Notes: generated by a model not told the origin, from the letters alone. Positions 7,864 to 16,870 are shown, numbered from the stretch's first letter. The stretch: 40,600 bases of DNA from Mycobacterium simiae (GCF_008370645.1 NZ_VTZN01000031.1:1-40600), one strand, 5' to 3'. Numbers and translations: made by a program.

Positions 7864-8626
7864 TGGTCGACGGCGTGTTGAATTGGGAGGCCACCGTCAG
7901 CTCGGGCATCACCATTTGGTTGTCAATCCCCAGTCGCTTCAGTTCAAGACTAATCTGCACGGTGTCGGGCATGATTCTGCGAGCATTGGTGTCACGGTCT
8001 GGACGCATGTACGTCTCGCTGTTATTGGGCCCCAACGTACTCACGATGGAGAGGTCGTCGGTGTCTTGTTCCGGGCCCAGTTCGACGAATTTCTTGCCAC
8101 TGTTGGCAACGCTGTAGGTCAAAACGTAACCGACAAAGCCCGACGCATGGGTACCGATTGGTGATTGCGGCAGCGGCTGCGTGGAGCGAACCACCAGCTC
8201 AAGCACCCCACTGCGGGGATGCTTGACGTCGACCGAAGCCACGGTAATGCTCTCCGGAGGCCTCGGCCCCTCGCGCATCTGACAGCTGAGGCGCTTGGGC
8301 AGGCTCGCCCAGTCGTCGCGCGGTGATCCCACCCAGAACACAAATCCGACTCCCACCAAGGTCAGCACTACAGCGACCGGAAGCATCAACCGCAGCGCGA
8401 CGGGCAGGCGGGACCAACCCCGGCGCGCCCGTCCGGCGAAGGCCGCCAACGGCGAGGGTGCGCTCGAGGGGTCCGCCCGACAATGCTTGGTCCAATGTCG
8501 ACCGTTCCAATATCGCTGTCCCCCTGAACCGTCAGGATTGAAATACCATCCTGCCGGCGGTGAAGTCGGCACCTGCACGCTCCATTCCACGGGTTGGGTA
8601 GGGCTCGAAAGGGTGCGCCGGATCAC
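7826..8626 (-). CDS. DUF2510 membrane protein (Rv3482c-like)
   Basis: The 266-residue protein has an N-terminal DUF2510 module at about 24-46 (PAGWYFNPDG...QRYWNGRHWT), a short Trp/Tyr-rich domain common in actinobacterial membrane proteins. A single transmembrane helix follows at about 77-98 (LRLMLPVAVVLTLVGVG). The remaining 165 residues should lie outside the membrane and are beta-rich, with cysteines only at LSCQM and the extreme end (QVCRS). The ATG at 8626 overlaps the stop of the upstream gene as ATGA, implying translational coupling. It matches remembered Rv3482c in position and layout. The function is unknown; the pairing with the LppP/LprE-type gene suggests a cell-envelope role. 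Confidence 0.75.
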   Translation of the reverse strand: MIRRTLSSPTQPVEWSVQVPTSPPAGWYFNPDGSGGQRYWNGRHWTKHCRADPSSAPSPLAAFAGRARRGWSRLPVALRLMLPVAVVLTLVGVGFVFWVGSPRDDWASLPKRLSCQMREGPRPPESITVASVDVKHPRSGVLELVVRSTQPLPQSPIGTHASGFVGYVLTYSVANSGKKFVELGPEQDTDDLSIVSTLGPNNSETYMRPDRDTNARRIMPDTVQISLELKRLGIDNQMVMPELTVASQFNTPSTTTVRYALQVCRS

Positions 8627-9303
8627 GGCGGTGCATCCAGAGACTCCGGTGGCGAATCGAGCATCTGAACGTGGTCACCTTGCCACTGAAACCCGACGGT
8701 GGTCAGCGTGCCGTCCTCGCAGGCGTCGCAGCTTTGCCTGGTCCGATAGGTCAGCACCACCAAGTCGTCGGTCGAAGCCGGCGCCTCCAGCTGAGTGAAC
8801 GGGTATGCCCCCGGCGTCGCAGTGCCGACAAAGACGCCGCGATGGAACATCAGCGCCTGATCGGGGGAACTGCGGGTGGCGTCCACCACCGTCACCACCA
8901 CCGCGGACAAGTCCGCGCATGGGTCATAGTCGCTGGATTCCGGATTGGGCTGCCACGGTTTGCCGGTTTTCTTGTCCGGAGGGATCTGGGCGAGCGCCGC
9001 TGATATTGCCGCTGCCTGATCCGGCCCGCATGGTCCCGCGGGCGCGGCAGAGATCGTCGCCGACGGGTTTGACGAGGCGGTGGCGGGCGACGGTGAGGAC
9101 GGCGGCGATGTGGCAGCGCGGCGGTGCTCATCCGAAAACACCACGACCGCCACGACGACGAGGGCTATCAGGGCTCCCAGCACAGCCAACTGCCACATGG
9201 CGCGCCCGTACCGGCCGTTCCTGGACGGTGGAGTCGTGTCGACATCGTCGGACGGCTCATATGCCGGCGCGGGCCAGCTGGGATCGATATCGTCAGACGC
9301 CAT
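8623..9303 (-). CDS. Membrane-anchored LppP/LprE-family protein (Rv3483c-like)
   Basis: From the ATG at 9303 (MASDDIDPSWPAP) the product has 226 residues. It has an acidic N-terminal tail, one transmembrane helix at about 36-56, a Ser/Pro/Thr-rich linker, then a folded external domain beginning CGPDQAAAISAALAQIPP and containing FHRGVFVGTATP and four cysteines. This matches the mycobacterial LppP/LprE domain, here carried on an uncleaved anchor since no lipobox is present. The frame is open upstream to 9426, but GGAGGG sits just upstream of 9303 and fixes this start. The gene is coupled to the DUF2510 gene by ATGA and is divergent from cpsA. The role is unknown beyond an envelope location. Confidence 0.75.
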   Translation of the reverse strand: MASDDIDPSWPAPAYEPSDDVDTTPPSRNGRYGRAMWQLAVLGALIALVVVAVVVFSDEHRRAATSPPSSPSPATASSNPSATISAAPAGPCGPDQAAAISAALAQIPPDKKTGKPWQPNPESSDYDPCADLSAVVVTVVDATRSSPDQALMFHRGVFVGTATPGAYPFTQLEAPASTDDLVVLTYRTRQSCDACEDGTLTTVGFQWQGDHVQMLDSPPESLDAPP

Positions 9304-9542
9304 GTTCCTGCCCTCCCCCCCGGTACTTCCGAGCCTGGCGAATTCTAGCCAGAATGCGCAGGTCGCGGTACTAAGGCGGCCCCAACGTGACGGCTGCCAG
9401 GCGGGTGAGTCTGCCCACACCAGCACTTCCGAGGTGGGGACAACGCAGCAATCTACCGCATACTAGACGGCATGCAACGAGCAACGTCACCGCAAACCGC
9501 CGGCCGGGTGCCGGCTGGGTGGCGCGTGATTCGAGGCTCGTA

Positions 9543-11090
9543 ATGGGTGGTTCGGGCGGGCGTCACCGCCGTCGTGCTGTTCGTAAGCCATCACCGATCC
9601 GCAGGCGGTTGTCGCGGAGCTTCATGACCCTGGTGTCAGCGGTGGCATTGGGGATGACCGGAGCGGGCTATTGGGTGGCGCACGGCGCGCTCGGCGGCAT
9701 CACGATCTCGCAGGCCCTGACCCCGGAAGATCCACGCTCGACCGGCAACAACATGAACATCTTGCTTATCGGGCTGGACTCCCGCAAAGACCAAGAGGGC
9801 AACGACCTGCCCTGGTCGATCTTGAAGCACCTACACGCGGGTGATTCCGACCAAGGTGGCTATAACACCAACACCCTGATCCTCGTGCACGTCGGCGCGG
9901 ACGGCAAAGTCGTCGCCTTTTCGATTCCCCGAGACGACTGGGTGCCCTTTACCGGCGTTCCGGGATACAACCACATCAAGATCAAAGAGGCCTACGGGCT
10001 CACCAAGCAGTACGTCGCGCAGCAGTTGGCCAATCAGGGTGTGAGCTCGCAGCGAGAGCTGGAAATGCGGGGACGCGAAGCGGGTCGGGCGGCGACCCTG
10101 CGTGCGGTGCGCAGCCTGACCGGCGTGCCGATCGACTACTTCGCTGAGGTCAATCTGGCCGGCTTTTACGACCTCGCCCAGACCCTGGGAGGCGTTGACG
10201 TGTGTCTGAACCACGACGTGTACGACTCCTATTCCGGAGCCGACTTCCCCGCCGGCCGCCAGCGGTTAGACGCTTCGCAGGCGCTGGCGTTTGTCCGGCA
10301 GCGTCACGGCCTGGAAAACGGGGACCTGGACCGTACCCACCGGCAGCAAGCGTTTTTGTCGTCGGTCATGGGCGAGCTGCAGGATTCGGGCTCCTTCACC
10401 AATCTGGACCGGCTCAACAGCCTGATGGCCGTGGCGCGCAAGGATGTCGTGCTGTCAGCCGGGTGGGACGAAAATCTGTTCCGCCGCATGGGTGACCTGG
10501 CGGGCGAGAACGTGGAGTTCAGGACGCTGCCCGTGGTGCGCTATGACAACATCGACGGCCAGGATGTCAATATCATCGACCCGGCCGCGATCAAGGCGGA
10601 GATCGCGGCGGCGCTCGGCGCCGCCCCTTCGACGATAACCACCCCTACGGCTGCCAAACCCAGCCCGGCCACCGTGGTCGACGTGGTCAATGCCGGCAGC
10701 ATCAGTGGCATGGCCAGCCAGGTGTCCAATGCGCTGCTCAAGCGCGGCTACGCCGCAGGTATGGTTCGGGACCGCCTATCGAGCGATCCGTCGTCCACCA
10801 CGATCAAATACGGTCCTGGTGCGGAAACGGACGCGCAAAACCTGGCTACCTTGCTGGGCGTTGACACCGTGACGGCGGATCCCAGCCTTTCACCGCAACA
10901 CATCCAGTTGACCGTCGACACCGATTTCGCGATGCCGACGCCCGAGGAATCTGAAGACGCCACGACAGGCGCAGCGGTGAGTAGACCCAACACCTATTAC
11001 AGCGGGGGCAGCGGGGCTACCACCACCACATATCCGACGCCCGACCACGGGAAACCGATCGATGGCGGCGGGGTCCCCTGCGTGAATTAG
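9543..11090 (+). CDS. cpsA: CpsA, LytR-CpsA-Psr family cell-wall ligase
   Basis: From the ATG at 9543 the product has 515 residues: a very basic N-terminus (GGRHRRRAVRKPSPIRRR), one transmembrane helix at about 27-47, an extracytoplasmic LCP domain from about 70 to 300 (LLIGLDSR, SIPRDDW, AFVRQRHG, DRTHRQQAFL) and a C-terminal LytR_C domain at about 370-460, then a Ser/Thr/Gly-rich tail. LCP proteins transfer lipid-linked glycopolymers to peptidoglycan; M. tuberculosis CpsA (Rv3484) also affects phagosome trafficking. The usual LCP Asp-Thr motif reads N-T here (YNTNTLIL). The frame is open to 9387, but the ATG at 9543 gives the size known for Rv3484 (about 512) and has GAGGC upstream. Confidence 0.9.
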   Translation: MGGSGGRHRRRAVRKPSPIRRRLSRSFMTLVSAVALGMTGAGYWVAHGALGGITISQALTPEDPRSTGNNMNILLIGLDSRKDQEGNDLPWSILKHLHAGDSDQGGYNTNTLILVHVGADGKVVAFSIPRDDWVPFTGVPGYNHIKIKEAYGLTKQYVAQQLANQGVSSQRELEMRGREAGRAATLRAVRSLTGVPIDYFAEVNLAGFYDLAQTLGGVDVCLNHDVYDSYSGADFPAGRQRLDASQALAFVRQRHGLENGDLDRTHRQQAFLSSVMGELQDSGSFTNLDRLNSLMAVARKDVVLSAGWDENLFRRMGDLAGENVEFRTLPVVRYDNIDGQDVNIIDPAAIKAEIAAALGAAPSTITTPTAAKPSPATVVDVVNAGSISGMASQVSNALLKRGYAAGMVRDRLSSDPSSTTIKYGPGAETDAQNLATLLGVDTVTADPSLSPQHIQLTVDTDFAMPTPEESEDATTGAAVSRPNTYYSGGSGATTTTYPTPDHGKPIDGGGVPCVN

Positions 11091-11417
11091 GCGTGTGTCC
11101 CGCCGTCAATGCGGATTTCGGTGCCGGTGATGAACGCGCCGTACATGGCGATGACGCCGGCGAGTACCGACGGACCAGCCCTGCCGACGCCGCTGGATTG
11201 TTGAGTGGTGGGCAGGACCGGCAACAGCCGAGCAAACAGCGACCAATTCGCATCGGGCGGAAGGTATCCTGCGGTGGCGTCGGTGATGCCCGACTTAATA
11301 TTGCCCGCCGGAGCCAACCACCGCGGCACCCTCGTCGAGCAACCGCAGCGCAGTAGCCTGACCGATGCCCGATGCGGCGCCGGTCACCAAGATTCGCTGG
11401 CCGTCAAGTCGCTTCAC
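11087..11417 (-). pseudogene. Collapsed short-chain dehydrogenase/reductase (Rv3485c-like remnant)
   Basis: Two ends of an SDR lie close together with the middle missing. The minus strand from a GTG at 11417 encodes KRLDGQRILVTGAASGIG...TALRLLDEGAAVV, a textbook SDR N-terminus with a cofactor-binding TGAASGIG, but it stops at TAA 11295-11297 after 40 residues. A second frame ending at 11087 encodes LAGVIAMYGAFITGTEIRIDGG then THA, the standard SDR C-terminus. A functional SDR needs about 250 residues, including the Ser-Tyr-Lys site, which is absent. The remnant follows cpsA convergently, exactly where M. tuberculosis has intact Rv3485c. Its stop overlaps that of cpsA. Confidence 0.8.
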
Positions 11418-11480
11418 CTAGGACATTTTTCACCGCCCACGACGCGGGCGGACATCGCGCCGGCAGGGCATCGTTGACGG

Positions 11481-12386
11481 ATGCACATCGGATTTATCGG
11501 CCTGGGGAATATGGGGGCCGGCATGGCGGCAAACCTGCTGGACGCGGGACATCGCGTCATCGTCTACAACTGATCGCCCGCGAAGGCGAAAGCCCTCGTC
11601 CGGCAGGGCGGGACCGCGGTCCGTACTGTCGCGGAGGCCTGCACCGATGAGGTCGTCTGCACCATGCTGGCCGACGACCAGGCCGTCGAGAACGTGGTCT
11701 TTGGCGAGGGCGGCCTGCTGGCCGCGCTGGCCCCGGGAGCCACGCACGTCAGCTTGAGCACCATCAGCGTGGCCCTGTCGCAGCGGCTGGCGGCCGCCCA
11801 TGCCGAAGCCGGCCAGCGGTATGCCGCAGCGCCGGTGTTCGGCCGGCCCGACGCGGCCGCGGCCGCGAAGCTGTTCATCGTTGCCGCCGGCCCACCGGGG
11901 GTATTGCAGCCGTTGGGTCCGCTGTTCGACGCGCTCGGCCAGCGCACGTTCGTGGTATCCGAACACCCCCATGTCGCCAATCTGGTGAAGTTGAGCGGCA
12001 ACTTCCTGATCGCGTCAGCCATCGAGTCCGTCGGCGAGGCCGTCGCGCTGGTCGCCAAGGCCGGTGTGGACCGGCAGCAGTACGTCGACATCCTCACCTC
12101 GACGCTGTTCGCCTCACCGACCTACCAGTCCTACGGCGGGCCGATCGCGCGGCAGCAGTTCGAGCCGGCCGCATTTGCGGCGACACTTGGGCTCAAGGAT
12201 ATCCGGCTGCTGCTCGCCGCAGCCGAAGACCTGCAGGTGCCGCTGCCCATCGCCAGTCTGCTGCGCGACCGCTTATTGAGGCTGGTGGCCACCGGTGCCG
12301 GGCACCTGGACTGGTCGGCGGTGACCATGCTCGCCGACCGGGACGCCGGCACTGAATCGCCGGCTCGATCAGAGCACTCCCCGTAG
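11481..12386 (+). pseudogene. 3-hydroxyisobutyrate/6-phosphogluconate-dehydrogenase-family gene interrupted by one in-frame TGA
   Basis: One continuous frame of 302 codons from the ATG at 11481 encodes a beta-hydroxyacid dehydrogenase: [13 protein letters not shown] (NAD(P)-binding glycine motif, residues 4-16) and LVKLSGNFLI (the family's Lys/Asn active-site helix, near residue 170). After HRVIVYN the codon at 11571-11573 is TGA, followed in the same frame by SPAKAKALV. Family members usually read YNR(T/S)PxKA here, so a single CGA-to-TGA change explains the interruption. Downstream codons keep a normal coding pattern, so the change is recent, or a sequencing error. Reinitiation at the ATG at 11664 would yield 240 residues without the nucleotide-binding fold. 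The 3' end overlaps the convergent SDR by 18 bp. Confidence 0.8.
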
Positions 12387-13202
12387 CCCGTCGCGGCCGA
12401 ACACCGGCTCCAGCATGGCCGAGAAGTCCGGGCCCCGTCGCAACATCTGGCCGCCGTCGACGTTGATGACCTGACCGGTGACGAAGCTGGCGGCATCGCT
12501 GAGCAGAAACATCGCCAGGTTCGCGACGTCCTCGATTTCGCCGATCCGCGGCAACGGAGTGCAGACTGCGTAGTCGCGGCTCAGCTCGGTTGATTCAGTG
12601 ACGGGCGCGACGAGTTCGGTGCGGATCAGGCCCGGGCGGATGCTGTTGACCCGCACCCACGACGGGCCCAGCTCGTCGGCCGCCAACTGCATGAGATGGT
12701 CGACGGCGGACTTGGTGACTCCGTAGGCACCGAACCAACGATGCGTATTGCTGGCCGCGATGGACGAGATTCCCACGAAGGACCCGCCGCCGCCGCGAAC
12801 CATTTCCCGCGCGGCGTGCTTGAGCACGTACATGGTGCCGTTGACGTTGAGGTCGACGGTGCGACGCCATGCCGCCGAGTCGATCTGGGTGATCGGCCCG
12901 ATGGTCTCCGATCCGCCGGCACAATGGACGACCCCGTGCAGCTGGCCGTGCCATGCCGTCACCGCTTCGACCGCCCGCGCGATCTCGTCTTCTTTGGTGA
13001 CGTCGGCGGGCTCGGAGCAGATAGCGCCGCCGTGGGCTTGCAACGTTTCGAGTGCGGCAACGGCGCTCGCCAGCCGGTCCGGGTTGCGGCCGACGATCAT
13101 GACCGAGGCTCCGGCCGCCACCAGCCCGGCGGCCACCCCCTTACCGATGCCGCTGCCGCCCCCGGTGACCAGGTAGGTCCGATGCTGAAACGGAAGCTGC
13201 AT
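12369..13202 (-). CDS. Short-chain dehydrogenase/reductase
   Basis: The 277-residue classical SDR has the cofactor motif TGGGSGIG at 13-20, NAG-equivalent HCAGG near 93-97, N119 in DLNVNG, and the catalytic triad S147-Y160-K164 (ISSIAAS, YGVTK). GRNPDR at 38-43 after the second strand favours NADP(H). The C-terminal FVTGQVINVDGG is complete. It probably oxidises or reduces an acyl or hydroxyacyl substrate. The crotonase gene 80 bp upstream on the same strand suggests a shared lipid or CoA-thioester pathway, but the substrate is unknown. The ATG at 13202 precedes a standard SDR N-terminus (MQLPFQHRTYLVTGGG). A role together with the broken dehydrogenase next door would be a guess. Confidence 0.85.
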   Translation of the reverse strand: MQLPFQHRTYLVTGGGSGIGKGVAAGLVAAGASVMIVGRNPDRLASAVAALETLQAHGGAICSEPADVTKEDEIARAVEAVTAWHGQLHGVVHCAGGSETIGPITQIDSAAWRRTVDLNVNGTMYVLKHAAREMVRGGGGSFVGISSIAASNTHRWFGAYGVTKSAVDHLMQLAADELGPSWVRVNSIRPGLIRTELVAPVTESTELSRDYAVCTPLPRIGEIEDVANLAMFLLSDAASFVTGQVINVDGGQMLRRGPDFSAMLEPVFGRDGLRGVL

Positions 13203-13282
13203 GCGAGCCCCTCACGCCGAAGCAAAACCACGTCTCAGCCATGGAATCATGCGGGCGCAGGTGGCGCCGGGCCAGCAGCGCA

Positions 13283-14218
13283 CTAGGGCGTGTCGCGGCG
13301 GGCCACCCGGGTCGGCCCGGCGGTGCGCCAGTCTTCGACGTCGGGCGGCAGGCCCACCGGGTATCTGGTCTCGTTGTGGGCCGCCCAGTGCGCGTGTCCC
13401 AACTCGTGGACGTGGAACGCGTGCCGCAGCGCCTCGGTGAAGCCCATGGCGTCGGAGGCGGCGTTGACCGAGTCCTTGACCAACAGGGCCGCCATGGTGG
13501 GCCGCTCGGCGATGCGCCGCGCGAACTCCAACGTCTTTTCCTCCAGTTCGGCCGCGGGGAACACCTTCGACACCATCCCAAGCCGATAAGCCTCGTCGGC
13601 ATCCAAAGAATCACCGGTTAAGAGCAGCTCTTTAGCCTTACGCGGACCGAATTCCCAAGGGTGAGCATAGTATTCGACGCCCGGCATACCCAGCCGCACC
13701 GCCACCACGTCGCTGAACTTGGCGTCGTCGGCGGCGACGATCAGATCGCACGCCCAGATCAACATCAGCCCCGCCGAGATCGCGTTCCCCTGCACCTGGG
13801 CAATGGTGATCTTGCGCAAATCGCGCCAGCGGCAGGTATTTTGGAAGTAGAAGTGCCACTCCTGCAGGTAAAGCTTCTCCACGACCGCATCGCGGGTGGC
13901 GCCATGCGAACGGAAGGTCGGATGCTGGGTAGGTCCGGGCTTGCGCTCCAGCACCGTTTCCTCGGACCCGAGATCGTGCCCGGCGGAAAAGTTTTTGCCG
14001 CGCGCGGCCAGGATCACCACCCGAACGGTGTCGTTTGCCTCGGCGCGGCAGAACGCCGCGTCGAGTTGAACCAGCAGGGTCCGATTCTGCGCGTTGTGAG
14101 CCGCCGGCCGGTTGAGCCAGATACGCGCTACGCGCCCCTCATCGAGGGTTTCATAGGCCACCAGCTCAGCGGGCTGCGCACTGTCCGCCTGGGCTGCGGG
14201 GTGGTCGGAGAGGGTCAT
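13283..14218 (-). CDS. Crotonase-fold protein (EchA13-like) lacking both usual catalytic glutamates
   Basis: From the ATG at 14218 (MTLSDHPAAQ; GGTGGG lies upstream) the product has 311 residues. The crotonase signature is clear: NRPAAHNAQ, the oxyanion-hole segment RGKNFSAGHDLGS, and QVQGNAISAGLMLIWACDLIVAADDAKFSD. In enoyl-CoA hydratase two glutamates act at the GGGCE and GQPE positions; aligned here they are M152 and V172, so normal hydration chemistry is unlikely. An insert of about 30 residues follows the oxyanion hole (ERKPGPTQHPTFR). It resembles the EchA13 (Rv1935c) group as remembered. It may be an isomerase, hydrolase or binding protein acting on CoA esters. The frame extends to 14269, but those 17 extra residues look non-coding. 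Confidence 0.8.
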   Translation of the reverse strand: MTLSDHPAAQADSAQPAELVAYETLDEGRVARIWLNRPAAHNAQNRTLLVQLDAAFCRAEANDTVRVVILAARGKNFSAGHDLGSEETVLERKPGPTQHPTFRSHGATRDAVVEKLYLQEWHFYFQNTCRWRDLRKITIAQVQGNAISAGLMLIWACDLIVAADDAKFSDVVAVRLGMPGVEYYAHPWEFGPRKAKELLLTGDSLDADEAYRLGMVSKVFPAAELEEKTLEFARRIAERPTMAALLVKDSVNAASDAMGFTEALRHAFHVHELGHAHWAAHNETRYPVGLPPDVEDWRTAGPTRVARRDTP

Positions 14219-14424
14219 TTGCGCCCACCTTGTCTCGGGCTTGCCTCGGGGCTGCCACTGGATCTTCACACGTTACGACGAACACTGTAAGAGGGTGGCC
14301 GACGGGTGGCCGTACCACTGTGTCAGCGGTGCGCGCAGTCGGGCGGCTGGCCGCCAAAGAGGTGCTCGCTGCAGATTGAGCCTGGCCCGGGCGCCGTGTC
14401 CGCCAAGGGCGTCTGAGCTTGGCT

Positions 14425-14430
14425 TACAGT
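14425..14430 (+). promoter_or_regulatory. Leaderless-type -10 element for the small gene upstream of otsA
   Basis: TACAGT (TANNNT) ends 6 nt before the ATG at 14437, with no ribosome site in between. It would drive the small gene and otsA as one transcript. Confidence 0.4.
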
Positions 14431-14436
14431 TGTGTC

Positions 14437-14601
14437 ATGCCTACGAAAACCGACCATGGTGATATCGGCGACGTCGAACCGGTTGCCGACAGCACCGCGA
14501 GCCAGGCCAGACGCGTCGTCGCCGCATACGCGAACGATGCCGATGAGTGCCGCATTTTCTTGTCCATGCTCGGTATTGGACCGGCAAAGCACGAGAGCTA
14601 A
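14437..14601 (+). CDS. 54-residue hypothetical protein coupled to otsA (Rv3489-like)
   Basis: The ORF encodes 54 residues ([19 protein letters not shown]...[12 protein letters not shown]), acidic at the N-terminus with one cysteine (DECRIF). Its TAA shares a base with the ATG of otsA (TAATG), a tight translational coupling also expected for the Rv3489-otsA pair of M. tuberculosis. A -10 hexamer 6 nt before the ATG indicates a leaderless start. No domain is recognised. Coupling suggests its level is matched to trehalose-6-phosphate synthase, but a functional link is inference. Confidence 0.7.
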   Translation: MPTKTDHGDIGDVEPVADSTASQARRVVAAYANDADECRIFLSMLGIGPAKHES

Positions 14602-16091
14602 TGGCTCCCCGAGGACGCCGGTCCGCAGAGCCTAAGAATGCGGAGGTTTTCGGCGACTCGGATTTTGTGGTCGTCGCCAACCGACTGCCCGTCGATCAGG
14701 AGCGCCTGCCGGACGGCACCACCACCTGGAAGCGCAGCCCCGGCGGGCTGGTGACAGCCCTGGAACCGCTGCTGCGCCGGCGTCGCGGGGCGTGGGTTGG
14801 CTGGCCGGGGGTCGCCGAGGCCGACGCCGCCGTAGTGGACAAGCCCATCGTGCAGGACGAACTGGAGCTTCATCCGGTGCGGCTTTCCGGCGACGACGTC
14901 GCAGAGTATTACGAAGGTTTTTCCAACGCCACACTGTGGCCGCTCTACCACGACGTCATCGTCAAGCCGCTGTACCACCGCGAATGGTGGGATCGATACG
15001 TCCAGGTCAACCGACGCTTCGCCGAGGCCACCGCCCGCGCGGCCGCCCGCGGCGGGACCGTGTGGGTGCAGGACTATCAGCTGCAACTGGTTCCGAAGAT
15101 GCTGCGGACCATGCGCCCGGATCTGACCATCGGCTTCTTTTTGCACATCCCGTTTCCGCCGGTGGAGCTGTTCATGCAGCTGCCGTGGCGTACCGAGATC
15201 ACCCAAGGTCTGCTCGGCGCCGACCTGGTGGGATTCCAACTTGCCGGCGGCGCGCAAAATTTCCTGTTTCTGGCCAGGACACTGCTCGACGCCGAAACCT
15301 CGCGCGGCACCGTCGGCGTGCGGTCGCGGTTCGGCGAGGTTAACCTCGAGTCCCGCACCGTCCGAGTGGGCGCCTTCCCCATCTCCATCGACTCCAGCGC
15401 CCTGGACCAGGCGGCGCGCGACCGCGACGTCAAGCGCCGCGCCCGGGAAATCCGCGCCGAGCTCGGTAACCCCCGCAAGATACTGCTGGGTGTCGACCGG
15501 CTGGACTACACCAAGGGCATCAACGTGCGGCTGAAAGCCTTTGCCGAGCTACTGGCCGAGGGCCGAGCCAAGCGCAATGACACGGTCTTGATCCAGCTGG
15601 CGACACCCAGCCGAGAACGGGTCGAGAGCTACCAGCTCCTGCGTAACGACATCGAACGTCAGGTCGGCCATATTAACGGCGAATACGCGGAGGTCGGTCA
15701 CCCGGTGGTGCACTACCTGCACCGCCCCGTGCCCCGCGCTGAGCTGATTGCGTATTTCGTGGCCAGCGATGTCATGCTGGTCACCCCGCTGCGCGACGGG
15801 ATGAACCTGGTGGCCAAGGAGTACGTCGCCTGCCGCAGCGATCTGGGCGGCGCCCTGGTTCTCAGCGAATTCACCGGCGCCGCCGCCGAGTTACGACAGT
15901 CATACCTGGTCAACCCGCATGACCTGGAAGGACTCAAGGACGCCATCGAGGCGGCGCTCAACCAGACGGACGAGGAGGGGCGGCGCCGGATGCGCGCGCT
16001 GCGACGCCAGGTGCTGGCCCACAATGTGGACCGGTGGGCCCGGTCATTCCTCGACGCACTCGCCGCGGCGCGTCCCAAGGATCTGCGCTAG
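14601..16091 (+). CDS. otsA: Trehalose-6-phosphate synthase OtsA
   Basis: The 496-residue GT20 enzyme transfers glucose from a nucleotide sugar (ADP- or UDP-glucose) to glucose 6-phosphate, giving trehalose 6-phosphate, the first step of the OtsAB route. Trehalose is needed for mycolate glycolipids and osmotic protection. Diagnostic segments: [10 protein letters not shown] near residue 30, [63 protein letters not shown] and the nucleotide-sugar site [17 protein letters not shown]. It corresponds closely to remembered M. tuberculosis OtsA (Rv3490, 500 aa), differing mostly in the first 20 residues. The ATG at 14601 overlaps the upstream stop. The 3' end overlaps the convergent fetB-like gene by 4 bp, so no terminator separates them. 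Confidence 0.95.
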   Translation: MAPRGRRSAEPKNAEVFGDSDFVVVANRLPVDQERLPDGTTTWKRSPGGLVTALEPLLRRRRGAWVGWPGVAEADAAVVDKPIVQDELELHPVRLSGDDVAEYYEGFSNATLWPLYHDVIVKPLYHREWWDRYVQVNRRFAEATARAAARGGTVWVQDYQLQLVPKMLRTMRPDLTIGFFLHIPFPPVELFMQLPWRTEITQGLLGADLVGFQLAGGAQNFLFLARTLLDAETSRGTVGVRSRFGEVNLESRTVRVGAFPISIDSSALDQAARDRDVKRRAREIRAELGNPRKILLGVDRLDYTKGINVRLKAFAELLAEGRAKRNDTVLIQLATPSRERVESYQLLRNDIERQVGHINGEYAEVGHPVVHYLHRPVPRAELIAYFVASDVMLVTPLRDGMNLVAKEYVACRSDLGGALVLSEFTGAAAELRQSYLVNPHDLEGLKDAIEAALNQTDEEGRRRMRALRRQVLAHNVDRWARSFLDALAAARPKDLR

Positions 16092-16870
16092 CGCTGCGGC
16101 CGGGAACGAAGCGGCAGCAACCGATGGTCGCGGGTGAATACCAGATGCACCAGCCCAACGGCCACGACCACGGTGGTGGTCGCGACCGAGCCGAGGACGA
16201 GGAACATCACCACCGCCTGCACCAGCACGGCCTGCACCGGGGGCACCCCGGCCAGGATGAGTCCGGTCATGGCCCCCGGAAGGAACACCAGCCCGGTGGC
16301 TTTGGTGGTCTCGACCTGCGGGGAGATCGCCGACCGCAACGCGATCCGCAGATAAGGAGCTGCCGCCAGGTGCGAGGGCTGACCCAGGGCCAGCCTGGCT
16401 TCCACCTCGTCCCGTTTGTCACGCAGCTCGTCAACCAGGCGCCGAGCCACCAGCACCATCGCGGTCATCGAGTTGCCGATCATCATCCCGGCGATCGGCA
16501 CCAGCGTGCGAGCCTGCAGCGGGAAGACGCGCAGCCCAAACAACACGCCCAGCGTGATCGCGGCCGCGGCGGCGAATGCGGCGATGGCCAGCGGCGCCAG
16601 CCGAGGCACTTCCGGCGCCCGTCGGCGGGCGACGTCGCCGGCATAGGCGATCATGCCGGCCGTCCACGCAAACGACCACCACAGCGACCGGCCCGGCGCG
16701 AAGAGCAGCGTCAACGCACCGCCCACCAACAGCAGCTGAACCAACGCGCGGGCCGCCGCCCACAGCACCTGACGCTGCAGACCCAACCGCTGCCACCACG
16801 AAATCGCCGCGGCAAATACCACCAAAGCCAGCGATGTCGCCAGCCCGACCCAACTAACCTGCCCGCTCAT
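16088..16870 (-). CDS. FetB-type ABC transporter permease (UPF0014)
   Basis: From the ATG at 16870 ([13 protein letters not shown]) the product has 260 residues with about seven hydrophobic helices. [34 protein letters not shown] and [23 protein letters not shown] match the UPF0014/FetB family, whose E. coli member forms an ABC exporter with FetA that lowers cytosolic iron and protects against peroxide. The start overlaps the stop of the ATPase gene as ATGA, so the two are translationally coupled. Nine extra upstream residues to 16897 are possible but lie within the ATPase gene. The metal substrate is inferred from the family and from the adjacent multicopper oxidase. Confidence 0.85.
   Translation of the reverse strand: MSGQVSWVGLATSLALVVFAAAISWWQRLGLQRQVLWAAARALVQLLLVGGALTLLFAPGRSLWWSFAWTAGMIAYAGDVARRRAPEVPRLAPLAIAAFAAAAAITLGVLFGLRVFPLQARTLVPIAGMMIGNSMTAMVLVARRLVDELRDKRDEVEARLALGQPSHLAAAPYLRIALRSAISPQVETTKATGLVFLPGAMTGLILAGVPPVQAVLVQAVVMFLVLGSVATTTVVVAVGLVHLVFTRDHRLLPLRSRPQR

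Noticed and set aside
11571..11573. TGA as a selenocysteine codon
   Set aside because: The position is normally arginine in this dehydrogenase family, no catalytic cysteine belongs there, and no selenocysteine insertion hairpin was evident.
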